From assembly GCA_047967505.1 (NCBI GenBank), contig CM106540.1: a stretch of 64,000 bases of DNA. One strand, written 5' to 3'. The translations under genes and the position numbers were made by a program. This stretch comes from Dipteris shenzhenensis. Its lineage: Eukaryota; Polypodiophyta; Polypodiopsida; Gleicheniales. The stretch's first letter is position 1, and every line of letters starts with the position of its first letter. Below the pieces are notes generated by a model. It searched no databases. It saw nothing but the letters and a program-made list of their open reading frames with translations, and was not told the DNA's origin. Shown piece by piece: positions 45,533-56,530 of the stretch.

Positions 45533-47124
45533 GACATGCAGATGGTTCATTGGCAGCAGTACAAGTACAGTACCTTGACTTTAGATGGTGGTACATAGTC
45601 GAGGAGGTTGCAGCTTGTGGGGAAGGAGACACCACGTGTTGTATTCATTGACAGTTTTCGAGGGAAGATGTACTGCTACATACACCACTCGCACACTGCG
45701 AAGTGGGAGGATCCTCAGTTCCGTGCATGTTTGAGAACATTTCCTATAGGGGTGGTTGTCTCAGTGGTGGACTTTGTGGAGAATTATACCTTTTCACGAC
45801 ATGAGATCCAATCGGAGTATTATTTCTCAGAACAGGTGACATGTGATTGAGTTATTGGTTTTTTTGTGGCCTCATTATATTGAATTATTTCAATAGTCAT
45901 ATTTTTTTTCAATGCCATATTGCAGCTTGCTATATTTGTGCACATTAGCTATTGTCATGCATAGGCTCATGTGGATGGCATTGATAGCACCATGGACTCA
46001 TGCATCATTGTGCGAGAGTATCACTTCTACATTAGTGATGATCGATCGCATGATGCCCATTTTGTGTAGCATTGCTTCACTTTGCATGATAGTTCCTTGA
46101 GGGATCATGGTGTCAAATGGCAGCGATGCTAGATCTGGTCAGACGGCTGTGGTGGTCAGTTCAAATCTGCTAGACAGTTTTATTGGTTTTGCAGATGGCA
46201 CTGTCAGATAGGCATTCTGATCACATGGAGCTACTTCGAGACAGGGCATGGTAAGGAAGAGCACGATGGTGCAGGTGCTTGCGTGAAGCATGCTTTGCGT
46301 CAATACCAGTTGCGTCACAATGCTGATCGCTTCAAGGATGCACATGATGTGGTGCAGTGGTATAGCCAGCACTTATCCACTAGTGCTATGTCCTCCTTTC
46401 AGTTGTGTGACGATAGGGTGGTGAGTCGGTATTTTTGGTGCATGGACATTGGGAGTCTTGATCGGTCTAGGCCTTTTGATTGTCATTCAGTGTCTGGCAC
46501 TCTTGATTTCCATTCCATCTAGAGCATAGGTGAGTCTCACCCCATGATCTTTTGTCGACGGTTTGCATGTTTTTGCTCCGCATGCATTGATGATAATTGG
46601 GGAGGGTGCTCCATGATACCATGGGCCGATCCATGGGCACGAAAAGTGCTTTCTCCCTTCTAGCCTTGGGAGGAGGTACATGATGATCAGGATGCAGGAT
46701 TCAGTTCCTCTAAAGATTATGACTAGCTTACAGATATTTTGTGTATTGGTGATATCTTCGCGGTCATTGCTTCGGAGGCCAATGAGGAGGGTGTGGATTA
46801 TTACTTGTTGTGATGCTCTATGGTGAAGAGTGTGCTGAATGAGGATACAGTGGATCGGCATGGGATGCACTTCAATGCTCATAGCATGATCGTAGGTGGC
46901 CACTATTTTCAGCAGATATAGAGGCGTGGTTGCTATATTGAGTTCCAGGAGTACATGGTGGATCAGGAGGCATACATGTATTCTCATCTTGTTGTTGCGA
47001 TCAAGATTACTTTGAGTCGTGTTCACACTCGCAAGGCGACGTCCACTCCACGATGGCGCCTTGCAGTGGAGGATCACGAGAGCATACTTGCAACTATTGG
47101 CATGAGAGCCGATCCTGAGGAGTA
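45533..47124 (+). pseudogene. transposase-like gene with one intron, decayed
   Basis: Exon 1 (about 45533-45836) has VVFIDSFRGKMYCYIHHSHT, VVDFVENYTF and EIQSEYYFSEQ. A GT-AG intron at about 45837-45929 (CAG/GTGACA to TTGCAG) joins in frame to LAIFVHISYCHA. Exon 2 continues with IWSDGCGGQFKSARQFYWF, YFETGHGKEEHDGAGACVK (about 46125-46290) and a C-terminal part (GDIFAVIA, GMHFNAHSMIVGGHYFQ) to a TAG at 47122. From memory, similar ENYS...EIQS and SDGC-QFK/GHGK-DG motifs occur in uncharacterised plant and animal proteins thought to be transposon-derived. At least six premature stops, mostly TAG, inactivate it. Confidence 0.55.
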
Positions 47125-47299
47125 GCACATTACATATCATAGTTTTGGGATCATCAGTTGATCAGATAGATTTTTTTTGGGTATCACTAGTTGATTACAT
47201 ATTTTTGTATTCGATATGTATAGGCTCACTGTGTGACCGTACCATTGTAATTTTCATGGACTCATATTTTGTATTTCACTATGATGGTTTTATACATGT

Positions 47300-48503
47300 T
47301 CATACAGTAGGAAGCCTGGCTATGACTGGTGCATCTATGGGTGTCCTAGTCGGCACATCTACAGGAGAAGCGGGGTACAGGGCCACACTGGGGTCGATCC
47401 TATGGCGAGATGGATCACGACTAATATGTCTCAACTGTAAAATATAGTGTTCCGCTCGATGGTAGGCTATGCATGTCTGAATCCTCTGCTCCTCCAAATC
47501 TGCCTCCAATAGTTATACACGAGACTCCATATCCTGATGCAATAGATGTGCCTGCAATGCAAACATGTCGTGTACATGGTGAGAATTAACCAAAAAACTT
47601 CAGTTCAAAACACGCAACAAAAAAATAAACTGAAATAATCAGAATAACTAACCTCATCCCTAGACTCAACCAATAATGCCTCCAACTTTGCAATCCGTGT
47701 GTCTCGAGTCTCCAACTCATGCTGAGGCGGTGTAGATGTGGGAGGTGGTATAGATGTGGGAGGCTCCATAGATGTGGGAGGTGGAATCGAAAGTGATCTC
47801 GATAGGGCAGAGACCATGTCATGCAAGGATGAGGCCACTGAATGAACATCCCCCCTAATCCGTCCTCCAATAGCTCACAATGCCGGTGCAGGGATAGTGT
47901 GCAGCTCTGGTGCCTTGCGTCGATGCCAACTGCAGTATGCCAACTGCAGTCTGATGCTTCTGACGCCCCATCCTACCATGTCTCGCGCTCGGGTACTAAG
48001 GTAGTCTACTCGATGACCAAGCACAAACTCGGCATATAGCTGCATGGCAAATGACCTGGCTATCTGATGGTTGTGAGGCAATCGACCACCATTCGCAGCG
48101 AGATATCTCAGATAAATGTGTGCTGCTATGACGGGGTGCCTACAACGTAAAATATAAAAGGCTGCCCTGATCATGGTCGTATCACCTCAGTGTGACCATC
48201 CCAAAACATATCCTCTAAGGTGTGCCTGTGCGGTGACTCATGCTCAAACAACTCTCGAATGGCTCTCCAATCCAAGCCATGACCACCGATCTCTGCCTTA
48301 GCCTGTGCCTAAAAGGTATCCAAAACGTCCTCAACTGTGTCTAATCGACCTAGAGCATCAATGACTGAATCTAGGCTCACAACCAAGTGAGGGGGTTCCC
48401 TAGCATCATGTAGTGCCCTCATCTCAGCTCTCAAAATCGCTATCTGCATATGAAGAGTGGTGCCAGAACCTGCGCAGTACCTGGTGCATGCACAAAAAAA
48501 CAC
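47300..48503 (-). pseudogene. multi-exon gene of unknown function, decayed
   Basis: Minus order: acceptor GCATGCACCAG near 48492, then LHMQIAILRAEMRALHDARE (48309-48490), TAG, then GLDWRAIRELFEHES, a frameshift near 48175, IRAAFYILRCRHPVIAAHIY (47875-48174), a TGA, and a Pro-rich stretch (PPTSMEPPTSIPPPTSTPP) followed by a short coiled coil (RIAKLEALLVESRDE). The donor is near 47652 and the acceptor GCATTGCAG at about 47552. The last exon (47300-47551) contains LEADLEEQRIQTCIAYHRAE. I do not recognise the family. It may belong to the same mobile element as the convergent gene at 45.5-47.1 kb. Confidence 0.45.
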
Positions 48504-48519
48504 ATGGAAATTGATATTC

Positions 48520-50550
48520 TATTTGGGTAATGAAAATTAATATTCTATTCAATGGGACTTAATAATCTATCTACATAATGAAAACTTTTAGCTAGCCAAT
48601 TTTGATTGAATTTTTGCAAAAGCTCATGACAAGGTTTCATGGAATCACATAAGTCTTTGTAATTGTCTATGTAACTATATCCATACATAGATCTACAGCC
48701 TTCCCTAGTTTCCTATTTCTATAGTTTAACATGCCACCTAAAGGGATTGATAGCCACATGATCTACCCTCTCCTTGCATCAACCTCTCGCACCATATGAT
48801 TTGAAAATGATGTGTACGTGAATGTGTTGTTCAAATCATCCTATTTGTTTGATTGATTACACTAAGTCATGTACTCCTTGAAAAATAATATAAAAGCTAC
48901 TTTAAACTCTTATTCTCCTTTTTTTAATAGATGATTTCTAAAAACAAAATTTAAACGTTTTTATATTTAGTTCAAAACTTCAGTAATTTAAAAGCTAACA
49001 TAAAAACTACTTTAATCTTGTTTTTTTTCAATAGATGATTTTAAGAAACAAAAAATATATATTTTTTACATTTAAATAAAAACTTCACTAACTTAAATAA
49101 TATAAAAGCTACCTTAAACTCTTATTTTCTTTTTTTTTTAAAGATGATTTTTAAAAATAAAATTTAAACGTTTTTTAATTTAAATATAAAAAGCACTAAA
49201 TTGAAAAATAACATAAAAACTACCCTAGTCTCTTTTTTTTTTAATAGATTCAATTTCAAAAAACAAAATATATAAGTTTTTTACATTTAAATAAAAACTT
49301 CACTAACTTAAATAATATAAAAGCTACCTTAAACTCTTTTTTTCTTTTTTTCTTAAAGATGATTTTTAAAAATAAAATTTAAACGTTTTTTATTTAAATA
49401 AAAAAAAGACTAATTTGAAAAATAACATAAATACTACTTTATCTCTTTTTTTTTTAATAGATGATTTTTAAAAATAAAATTTAAACATTTAAAATAAAAA
49501 AAAGAAGCTAACATAAAAACTACTTTAATCTCTTTTTTTTTAATAGATGATTTTAAAAAACAAGGTAAATACATTTTTTACATTTAAATAAAAACTTCAC
49601 TAACTTAAATAATATTAAACCTACCTTAAACTCTTATTTTTATTTTTTCTTAAAGATGATATTTAAAAATTAAATTTAAACTTTTTTTATTTAAATAATA
49701 AAAGGACTAATTTAAAAAATAACATAAAAACTACTTTATCTCTTTTTTTTTAAATAGATGATTTTAAAAAACAAGGTAAATACGTTTTTTACATTTAAAT
49801 AAAAACTTCACTAACTTAAATAATATAAAACCTACCTTAAACTCTTATTTTCTTTTTTTCTTGAAGATCGTTTTTAAAAATAAAATTTAAACGTTTTTTA
49901 ATTTAAATAAAAAAGCTAACATAAAAACTACTTTAATCTCTTTTTTTCTTAATAGATGAATTTAAAAAACAAAATTTATGCGTTTTTTACATTTAAATAA
50001 ATACTTCACTAACTTAAATAATATAAAAGCTACCTTAAACTCTTATTTTCTTTTTTTCTTAAAGATGATTTTTAAAAATAAAATTTAAATTTTTTTTTAT
50101 TTAAATAAAAAAAGCTAACATAAAAACTACTTTAATCTCTTTTTTTTTAATAGATGAATTTAAAAGACAAAATTTATGCATTTTTTACATTTAAATAAAA
50201 ACTTCACTAACTTAAATAATATAAAACCTAGCTTAAACTTTTATTTTCTTTTTTCTTAAAGATGATTTTTAAAAATAAAATTTAAATTTTTTTTTATTTA
50301 AATAGAAAAAGCACTAATTTGAAAATTAACATAAAAACTACTTTAATCTTTTTTTAAAGATAATTTTAAAAAATAAAATATATACATTTTGACATTTTAA
50401 ATAAACACTTACATAATTAAAATTTTAATTTAAAAAAAGTTTAAAACGCATTTTAAATTTTGAAATATTTTATAATTAAATTACAATTGATATAAACTAA
50501 AATTTAAATAAATTATTACAAAAAAAAAAGCTACATAAAAAAAACCTTAC
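48520..50550. repeat. AT-rich tandem satellite, about 200-215-bp period
   Basis: CTTCACTAACTTAAATAATA recurs at about 49083, 49298, 49593, 49804, 50003 and 50200, each time followed by ACCTTAAACTCTTATTTTC and a T-run, AAAGATGATTTTTAAAAATAAA and AACATAAAAACTACTTTA. 48520-48900 and 50400-50550 hold weaker or unrelated AT-rich sequence. The block lies between a putative first exon (50.6 kb) and downstream exon-like pieces (below 48.5 kb) of a minus-strand gene, so it is probably a satellite inside an intron. Confidence 0.88.
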
Positions 50551-50685
50551 TTGGAATCTCCCGCTCCGTCCATCTCCGTCGATCTGTCGGTCTCGTCGCT
50601 CCCGCAATTCCATTGATTTCGATGAGAAGGAGCTCGATCGAGGTATGGAGAATGAGGGGGGTCCCTCTCTTTATATACGAAAATT
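50551..50685 (-). promoter_or_regulatory. putative minus-strand TATA box, first exon and splice donor
   Basis: On the minus strand: TATATAAAGAGAGGG (rc of about 50666-50680), then an ATG at about 50613 opening a short Arg/Asp-rich frame (MELRERRDRQIDGDG...), then TTCCAA/GTAAGG, a good donor at about 50550, followed by AT-rich satellite. CpG-rich compared with its surroundings. The first palindrome of the 50.6-51.1 kb array sits in its 5' leader. Confidence 0.4.
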
Positions 50686-51070
50686 TAGGGTTTCAATACC
50701 ACGATCGAGGTATCGGGATGCCAGGTACCTCAATCGAGGTATTGGACATGCCATCATCCATCGGTCTAGCATAATACCTGCGAAGCCATATACCTCGATC
50801 ATGGTATTTCACATGCCACATACACATCGCTCCATCATACCTCGATCGAGGTTTAGACATGCCACGATACCTCGATCGAGGTATTGGACATGCCATCATC
50901 CATTGGTCCAGCATAATACCTGCGAAGCCATATACCTCGATCGTGGTATTTCACATGCCACATACACATCGCTCCATCATACCTCGATCGAGGTATAGAC
51001 ATGCCACGATACCTCGATCGAGGTATTTCAGCTGCGATGTCGGATGCCAAATACCTCGATCGTGGTATTT
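50630..51070. repeat. palindrome array, ATACCTCGATCGAGGTAT unit, within a 143-bp tandem repeat
   Basis: The 18-bp palindrome ATACCTCGATCGAGGTAT or close variants occurs about ten times: near 50630, 50699, 50725, 50791, 50847, 50869, 50932, 50979, 51009 and 51051. A larger unit of about 143 bp (50726-50868, 50870-51012) is tandemly duplicated. Repetitive peptides of the PRSRYRHATI type in several frames result from the array and are not genes. Confidence 0.93.
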
Positions 51071-51104
51071 GACATGCCACATACACATCAGTCTAGTATT
51101 TAAC

Positions 51105-51565
51105 ATATATTAAGGTTATGAAGAATGCCACTAGTGCCTTTCTCTATGTCCTCATTGGGAGGAGAGAATAGCACTAGTGCCTCTCCCCATATCCCAAAAT
51201 AAATGTACAATGCATGATTTGAAAGCATAGATATTGTATTATAGTATTAGACACTACAATCTTTGCAAACATGTCTTTGCTCAATGGACACTACAAATGC
51301 AAGCATTGCATAGCCAAGAATTTTGGAAATTTGTTACGATAATTCCAAACCTTCAAGAATTCATATTTATCACTTCTACCCCTTGTATCATACAATTGTT
51401 TATCAATGCTATCAAAGCCTTGCTCTAACCTAGTTTTGAAAATTTTCTTAATGTTCAGTTCAGTGTCTATATTGGAAAAAATATCCATATTTATTGTGAC
51501 TCCATTCAAATTCATTGTTTTTCATAATTTTACTAAGAATCATAGAAAATTAATGTAAAAATTCA
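51105..51565 (+). repeat. dispersed repeat, inverted copy of 20255-20720
   Basis: Begins in TTAAGGTTATGAAGAATGCC and carries GCACTAGTGCC motifs at 51130-51185. It matches the reverse complement of 20255-20720 and ends with AGAAAATTAATGTAAAAATT. It lies 5' of the second LTR/DUF7869 segment. Confidence 0.8.
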
Positions 51566-52343
51566 AAGTGGTTTGTAGTAGTGTAGTGAGGGTTAAAGAC
51601 CTATCTCATTGAGAATTACCATTAATTCCCCATCATTAATATGCAATATCCTTTTAAAGTTATCCCCCTCTTCTTGGGAGATATTTCTCTTGGATAGTCC
51701 TAGCAAAATATCTCTTGCTTTTAGTAGATCAAGTTTGCCTTGAAGCCCTCCAAGCTTGAGCTAGATGGGATCTTAACATGACTTTCATCATTAGTGTTTT
51801 GGAATTCATAAGAGCTAACAATACTTGCACACCTTTTTTGGCATTCCCATCCTAGTCAATCTAAAATGAAGGCTCGTGAGTGACATTTTGTACATGCATT
51901 TTGAGCTTTTTTACCCTGATAGCTTGTCTACAAAATTGCTTCCAAGACAAAAGAAACAACAATATTCTAGATGGAAGACATATATGGGATTCAAAAGGTG
52001 GAATTATCACTAAGGATAAGTGTAGAATGTAGTAGAACTTGTTTCAAAAGGAAGATTACAATACTGGAGTAGCTAATAGGCAATAAAGTATCACAATGCA
52101 AATTTTAAGAATGGTGTAAGTGGAGTTCAATATATCAAAGGACCTAAATAGGGATCAAATTGCATATTTCAACAAAGTGGTAGTTGATGTTAGCATACCA
52201 AATGATTTAAGGGGATGAGGTAAAGAGATGCTCACATTTTGAATGCAAGAAGGTGGATGGATGCCCCTACCACTTCTAGTTGAGACCATTCTTGAATTCT
52301 CAATGTACATAAGTATCTTGGGGTTTTCTTGGTAAATTGACTA
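51566..52343. other. no recognisable gene
   Basis: The DUF7869 N-terminal half, expected between the repeat at 51.1-51.6 kb and the LTR element by comparison with 19.4-20.2 kb, is not visible here. The sequence is different, unassigned DNA, so this copy was rearranged. Confidence 0.5.
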
Positions 52344-53724
52344 AGGGTATAGACCTAGGACCTAGACATCTTAAAAAAATACTCAAAACCCAATACAATC
52401 ATTTTAGGAGCACTATCCATGGCAGAAAACCATTATTGACACACACAAAATATTCCTAATTTGAATATATGGGGAAAACTCCCCCCTTGATGGAAGTCCT
52501 TTTGCGTCTTCGTTTCCATGCCACCATGGACTTGTTGGTTCCATATATGTAAAATGAAATATTCAATGACGTCCATGTGGATGATGATGTTGATCGTGCC
52601 CATGTCGATCTTGCTTCAGATGATGTAGAGATCCAAAAACTGATTGATCAAGAAATTGGTCCAACATTATGCTTAGAGAGGCTTCCCAAGGGATATGAAG
52701 AACTGCCTTGAAATACTACAATAAATATAACATGTGCCCCATTCATATCAAGTGTCCTTGAAGCAACATATTGATAAAGCATTGGGTCTATAGCAGGGCA
52801 GTTGCATTCTCGACAATAGCAATAGGTTTTGGCAATATAAATTATTATAAAGCCAAAAATATGTTCAACCTTCTAATCAAATTTGCATTGGAAGGAATCA
52901 AACTTGCACCACGATCTATTCAAATGCACATCTACTCACTCCACTATACCACTGTTGTGGTCTAAGAAATAGACCAAGGTTATATTCTCAAATACTCGCC
53001 GATGATGTGGAAAGCCACGTGTTTGGAGGGACTTCAGATCTTACAGAAAGTAAATGTGAATTCTCAACGACATTGTTTCTTTTAGCACACAAGACGATGG
53101 AGATCGTAGGTGGCCTTACAACAATGGATAGGCATCGATCTTGAGTATTTGTTAGAGAGAAACCTAGGAGGAGTTGAAGCCACTATTAATCAATAGCGGG
53201 CAGCGCGCCAGACTTTAGAACGAAGAAGGTTGTGGCCTATGACATTGGGCCAGTGAAAGTGATCCCTGCTAATTATTGCACTATAAAATTTTGATATCAC
53301 CTCCAAGTTCTATGCCTATTGAATCTAACTCATTGGAGAGGTCTAAGATAAAATGTGAAAGATGCTTTCACATAATCATTCACTATGAAGAACTTCAACT
53401 ACAATGGGAGAAAAAAACCTAGAAGTAGTTGGAGAAGAAGAGGAGGAGGCAGCACAAGCAGTTGCTGCGTGAATTGACCATAGCCATGCAACCAACTGCA
53501 CCTTTCTTTAGATTCTCCTCATCTAGCTACAATAGTTCAAAGTGGTCTAAGATAGGCGATATAAGAAAGCTTCGCTTACTACTACTGACGCTCTTGGCTC
53601 TTGCGCCCCATCATCCAAGCTCTGCTATTCTTTTGCTTTGAAGTTTGAATAAAAGGAAGAGATGAAGAGGGTTATGATGTGGCACCAAGGAGGCTATGGA
53701 TAATAGTATGGGTCTGATACCACT
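52344..53724 (-). mobile_element. interior of the small non-autonomous LTR element, copy 2
   Basis: Parallel to 5118-6327 over its whole length and more complete (it includes 52738-52880, missing from copy 1). Primer-binding site TGGTATCAGACC (rc of about 53712-53723) next to the LTR. No structural or enzymatic ORF is visible. Confidence 0.65.
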
Positions 53725-54066
53725 TGTTGGAGAATAATTGAGATCATGGTAGAGGCAGAGAGTACACAAGATAGAAACAAAGGCCAAAGAATTGTATTAA
53801 TGAATAGAGGGCCATTATATAGGCACCATGTTATATCCAGTGTGATGTCACAACAGAAGCCACCAAGATCCTATAATCAAGCCACCACCTCCATGAATCT
53901 CTCAATCACACACCACATGCCTAGATTCACTCAATCACACCTATTGACACCTAACTAGGCACACATACACACACACATATGCTTGCACACTCACTCATGT
54001 GATCACACTCACAACCATAGACCTTGTGATCCTTGGTATAATCCATTACATCAATTTGACTCTATA
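53725..54066 (-). mobile_element. 5' LTR of the small LTR element, copy 2
   Basis: 342 bp, plus strand TGTTGGAGAATAATTGAG...TTTGACTCTATA. It matches the reverse complement of 19071-19423, while the 6328-6504 copy is shortened. The outer end is CTATA instead of CTACA. It is followed by GCAAGATGG, the same host-gene junction as at 6505. Confidence 0.82.
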
Positions 54067-56045
54067 GCAAGATGGTTCTAGAGAGACACAACAAGTGATA
54101 CCTGAAGTGTATAAGAAGATAGACGTCCCACATGAGGTCAACACTTCTCTTAATAGACGTGGTTATCAGAGCCTATCTACATCCACATTTGGTAAGATTT
54201 GGAAATCTGTCTTCAAAAATGTAGCCCTTGCTAAGATGAGTGAATTCTCTAAGTGTAGCTTGTGTAGTCAGATCAAGGCTCAATTGGCAACCACAAAAAG
54301 TGAAGATGAGCACAATTCGCTGATGGAGGAGAAAAAGATGAATATGATACAGCAACAAAGTTGTAGGAACTTATGCTATGCATGGCGTAGGTACTCTGAG
54401 ATGGATCCAAAAAAGTATGTATGCATAATCCATGATAAGATGGACCAAAAAATGATGGCAGTTTCAAGACTTTGGGTGAGGTCCAAGGACACCGATTCTG
54501 CATAGCAAATATACGTTTTAGTCATTGGAATGATTACCCATGGGCATGGACACGGTCATTATGGAAACTTCACTCTCAATGGTCTGTGGCCATGAAAATT
54601 GGATCGGTCTCAATTTGTTTGTGCATCCTTTAGAGGATGGATATGCATGACCTTGGAGACTTTACTACTAATGGGATTCCAAGTAGTGGTCACCTTTTGA
54701 ATGCTCTATGCTTAAGAAATGCTTTGGAATACCATTACAATCCTCAAGGTGCACATTGTTCCACAAGTGGAGTTGGCTTGTCTGAAAATGTAGATGTCAT
54801 GATCACAAGTACAAATCTAGAAACTGTATTAGAGAGTGACTCAAAGTCTATCACGGATGCCATGACAACTTCCATTGCAAAGGGTTGTAGACACATATAT
54901 GAATTTGTTGCCATCAAATACAAGAGAAACCCCACCCTCTCCAGAGGGAAGGGTTGCTATTGAGCCATCATACCAAAAGTTTCCAGAGAACTTGCTACTC
55001 CAACTAGATAATTGTGGGTCTGAGAACAAAAATAGATACTTGTTTGCATACCTCTGTCTTCTTGTAGCAAGGGGCATTTTCAAGACAGTTCAATTGGGCT
55101 TTTTGATGCTAGGGCACACACATGAGGACATTGATGTAATGTTAAGTAGGTTCTTTGAGAGATTGTGAGTGAGACAAAAATTCATGTGCCCTCATCTGAT
55201 GGATACATTCAAAAAATGTACACCATCTTCACTAGCACCATTTCTTCTTGCATGGGACCTTCCTAACTTCAAGGATTATGTGGATGGCCACCTATGCGAT
55301 GGGCAAGAAATGCTAGTTGGTCATGCAAAGCCATTACCATTTTGATTTTACATGCAAGGTGACAAACCTATGATGCAGTAGAAGGTGCTTCCAAAATCAC
55401 CAAATTGGAAACCCATTGAAGGGGAAATTGACCTATGGAAGAAAGATAGTGAGGGTCAACCATTGTTGCCAATAGGTTGTCCAAATATACTACCAATGGC
55501 TGCATTTGTGAGAGATCGCTTGCAAGTAATATCAGGGATAAAGGATTACATTAAGTTTTGAGAGACATGTGCAAGTGGAAAGAATGCATCGTATGAGTCC
55601 TACACTAGGCTAGTGATAGATTATTAGAAAACTATGATCGGTGATCTCAAACATGAAAACATCTCAAATGTAGGAGTGAACAGAGAGTTTTAACCAAGAA
55701 CACAATCGCCTGATGAGGAGAATGATATAGATGCTTGTATTACTGAGTTCCAAGGCTATGAGGAATGGAGAATTCATCTTGGTGAGGCCATCAAACCCTA
55801 TATACTCCATATGGCTTGAGGTTGCTGTACCAAGTGCTAAGATGGATGTTGCATCTCCTAACTTCAAGAAATTATTAATTTAGTATCGGGCACCATCAAT
55901 TAAGAGAAAGGAGCTCAATGATGTAGATGCCTATGCTGACTACTGGAACAAGTATTGGGCAGAGAATAGGTTGGATCCACAAGTATGGGAGTGTATTGAT
56001 GCGATTGTTTGGTCATGGACATCAAAAGCCATAAATAGACCTAAA
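54067..56045 (+). pseudogene. DUF7869-type gene, C-terminal half, copy 2 (broken)
   Basis: Close parallel of 6505-8860: LSTSTFGKIWKSVF and CSLCSQ (54095-54300), a region through ISNVG-like pieces, the core QLDNCGSENKNRYLF and LGHTHEDIDVMLSRF (54960-55168), then IGCPNILPMAAFVRDRL and WSWTSKAI near 56020. It ends at about 56045, earlier than copy 1. It shares stop codons with copy 1 (for example the TGA right after SRF..RL and the TGA in F-x-FYMQGDKP), so both descend from an already dead copy. No MITE is present. Confidence 0.7.
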
Positions 56046-56051
56046 ACACAC

Positions 56052-56125
56052 TATTCAAAATTTTTGGACTTGTGTAAAGTCCAATTTGAGAAATGGACTA
56101 AAAAACAGTCCAAAAATTTTGAATA
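56052..56125. repeat. perfect 19-bp inverted repeat, hairpin of 74 nt
   Basis: TATTCAAAATTTTTGGACT (56052-56070) is the exact reverse complement of 56107-56125. An inner pair (AAGTCCAA/TTGGACTT-like) extends the fold. It sits exactly where DUF7869 copy 2 stops matching copy 1. Confidence 0.85.
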
Positions 56126-56199
56126 TACTAGTAATGTTGTTTTTTGAACTAGATTTGACAACTCAAAACAAAAGATTTGATGATTAAGTACTAAGAACA

Positions 56200-56530
56200 T
56201 CAATGCATAACCAAATCTCTTACAAAGGTGGTCTACATAAACATCTTCATAACTTCACAAAAATCTCTTACAAAGGTGGTCTACATAAACATCTTCATAC
56301 TTCTTGTGAATTGAGCTACTATCACCTAAGAACATCAATAGATGACCAATAATAGATGACCAATTCTCTTAGAAAGGTGGTGTAAATAAACACCTTTATG
56401 TATAAGTGGTGTGCACACACCTTTATGACCATTTCTTTTAGAAAGGTGGTGTACATAAACCCCTTAGAAAGGTAGTGTAGATAAATCCTTTTATGTGTAA
56501 GTGGTGTACATATACACCTCACTTGGTATT
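56200..56530. repeat. short imperfect repeats, AGAAAGGTGGTGTA unit
   Basis: CTCTTACAAAGGTGGTCTACATAAACATCTT is repeated at about 56217 and 56269 (given in two parts: TCTTACAAAGGTGGTCTAC then ATAAACATCTT). A related TTAGAAAGGTGGTGTA.ATAAAC.CCTT unit follows four times to 56480. Non-coding. Confidence 0.75.

Noticed and set aside
50630-51070. CRISPR-like array of palindromes
   Set aside because: Spacers are themselves repeated and irregular in length, and the genome is eukaryotic.
50645-51113. Repetitive peptides of the PRSRYRHATI type as a possible repeat protein
   Set aside because: They appear in several frames on both strands and follow from the palindrome array.
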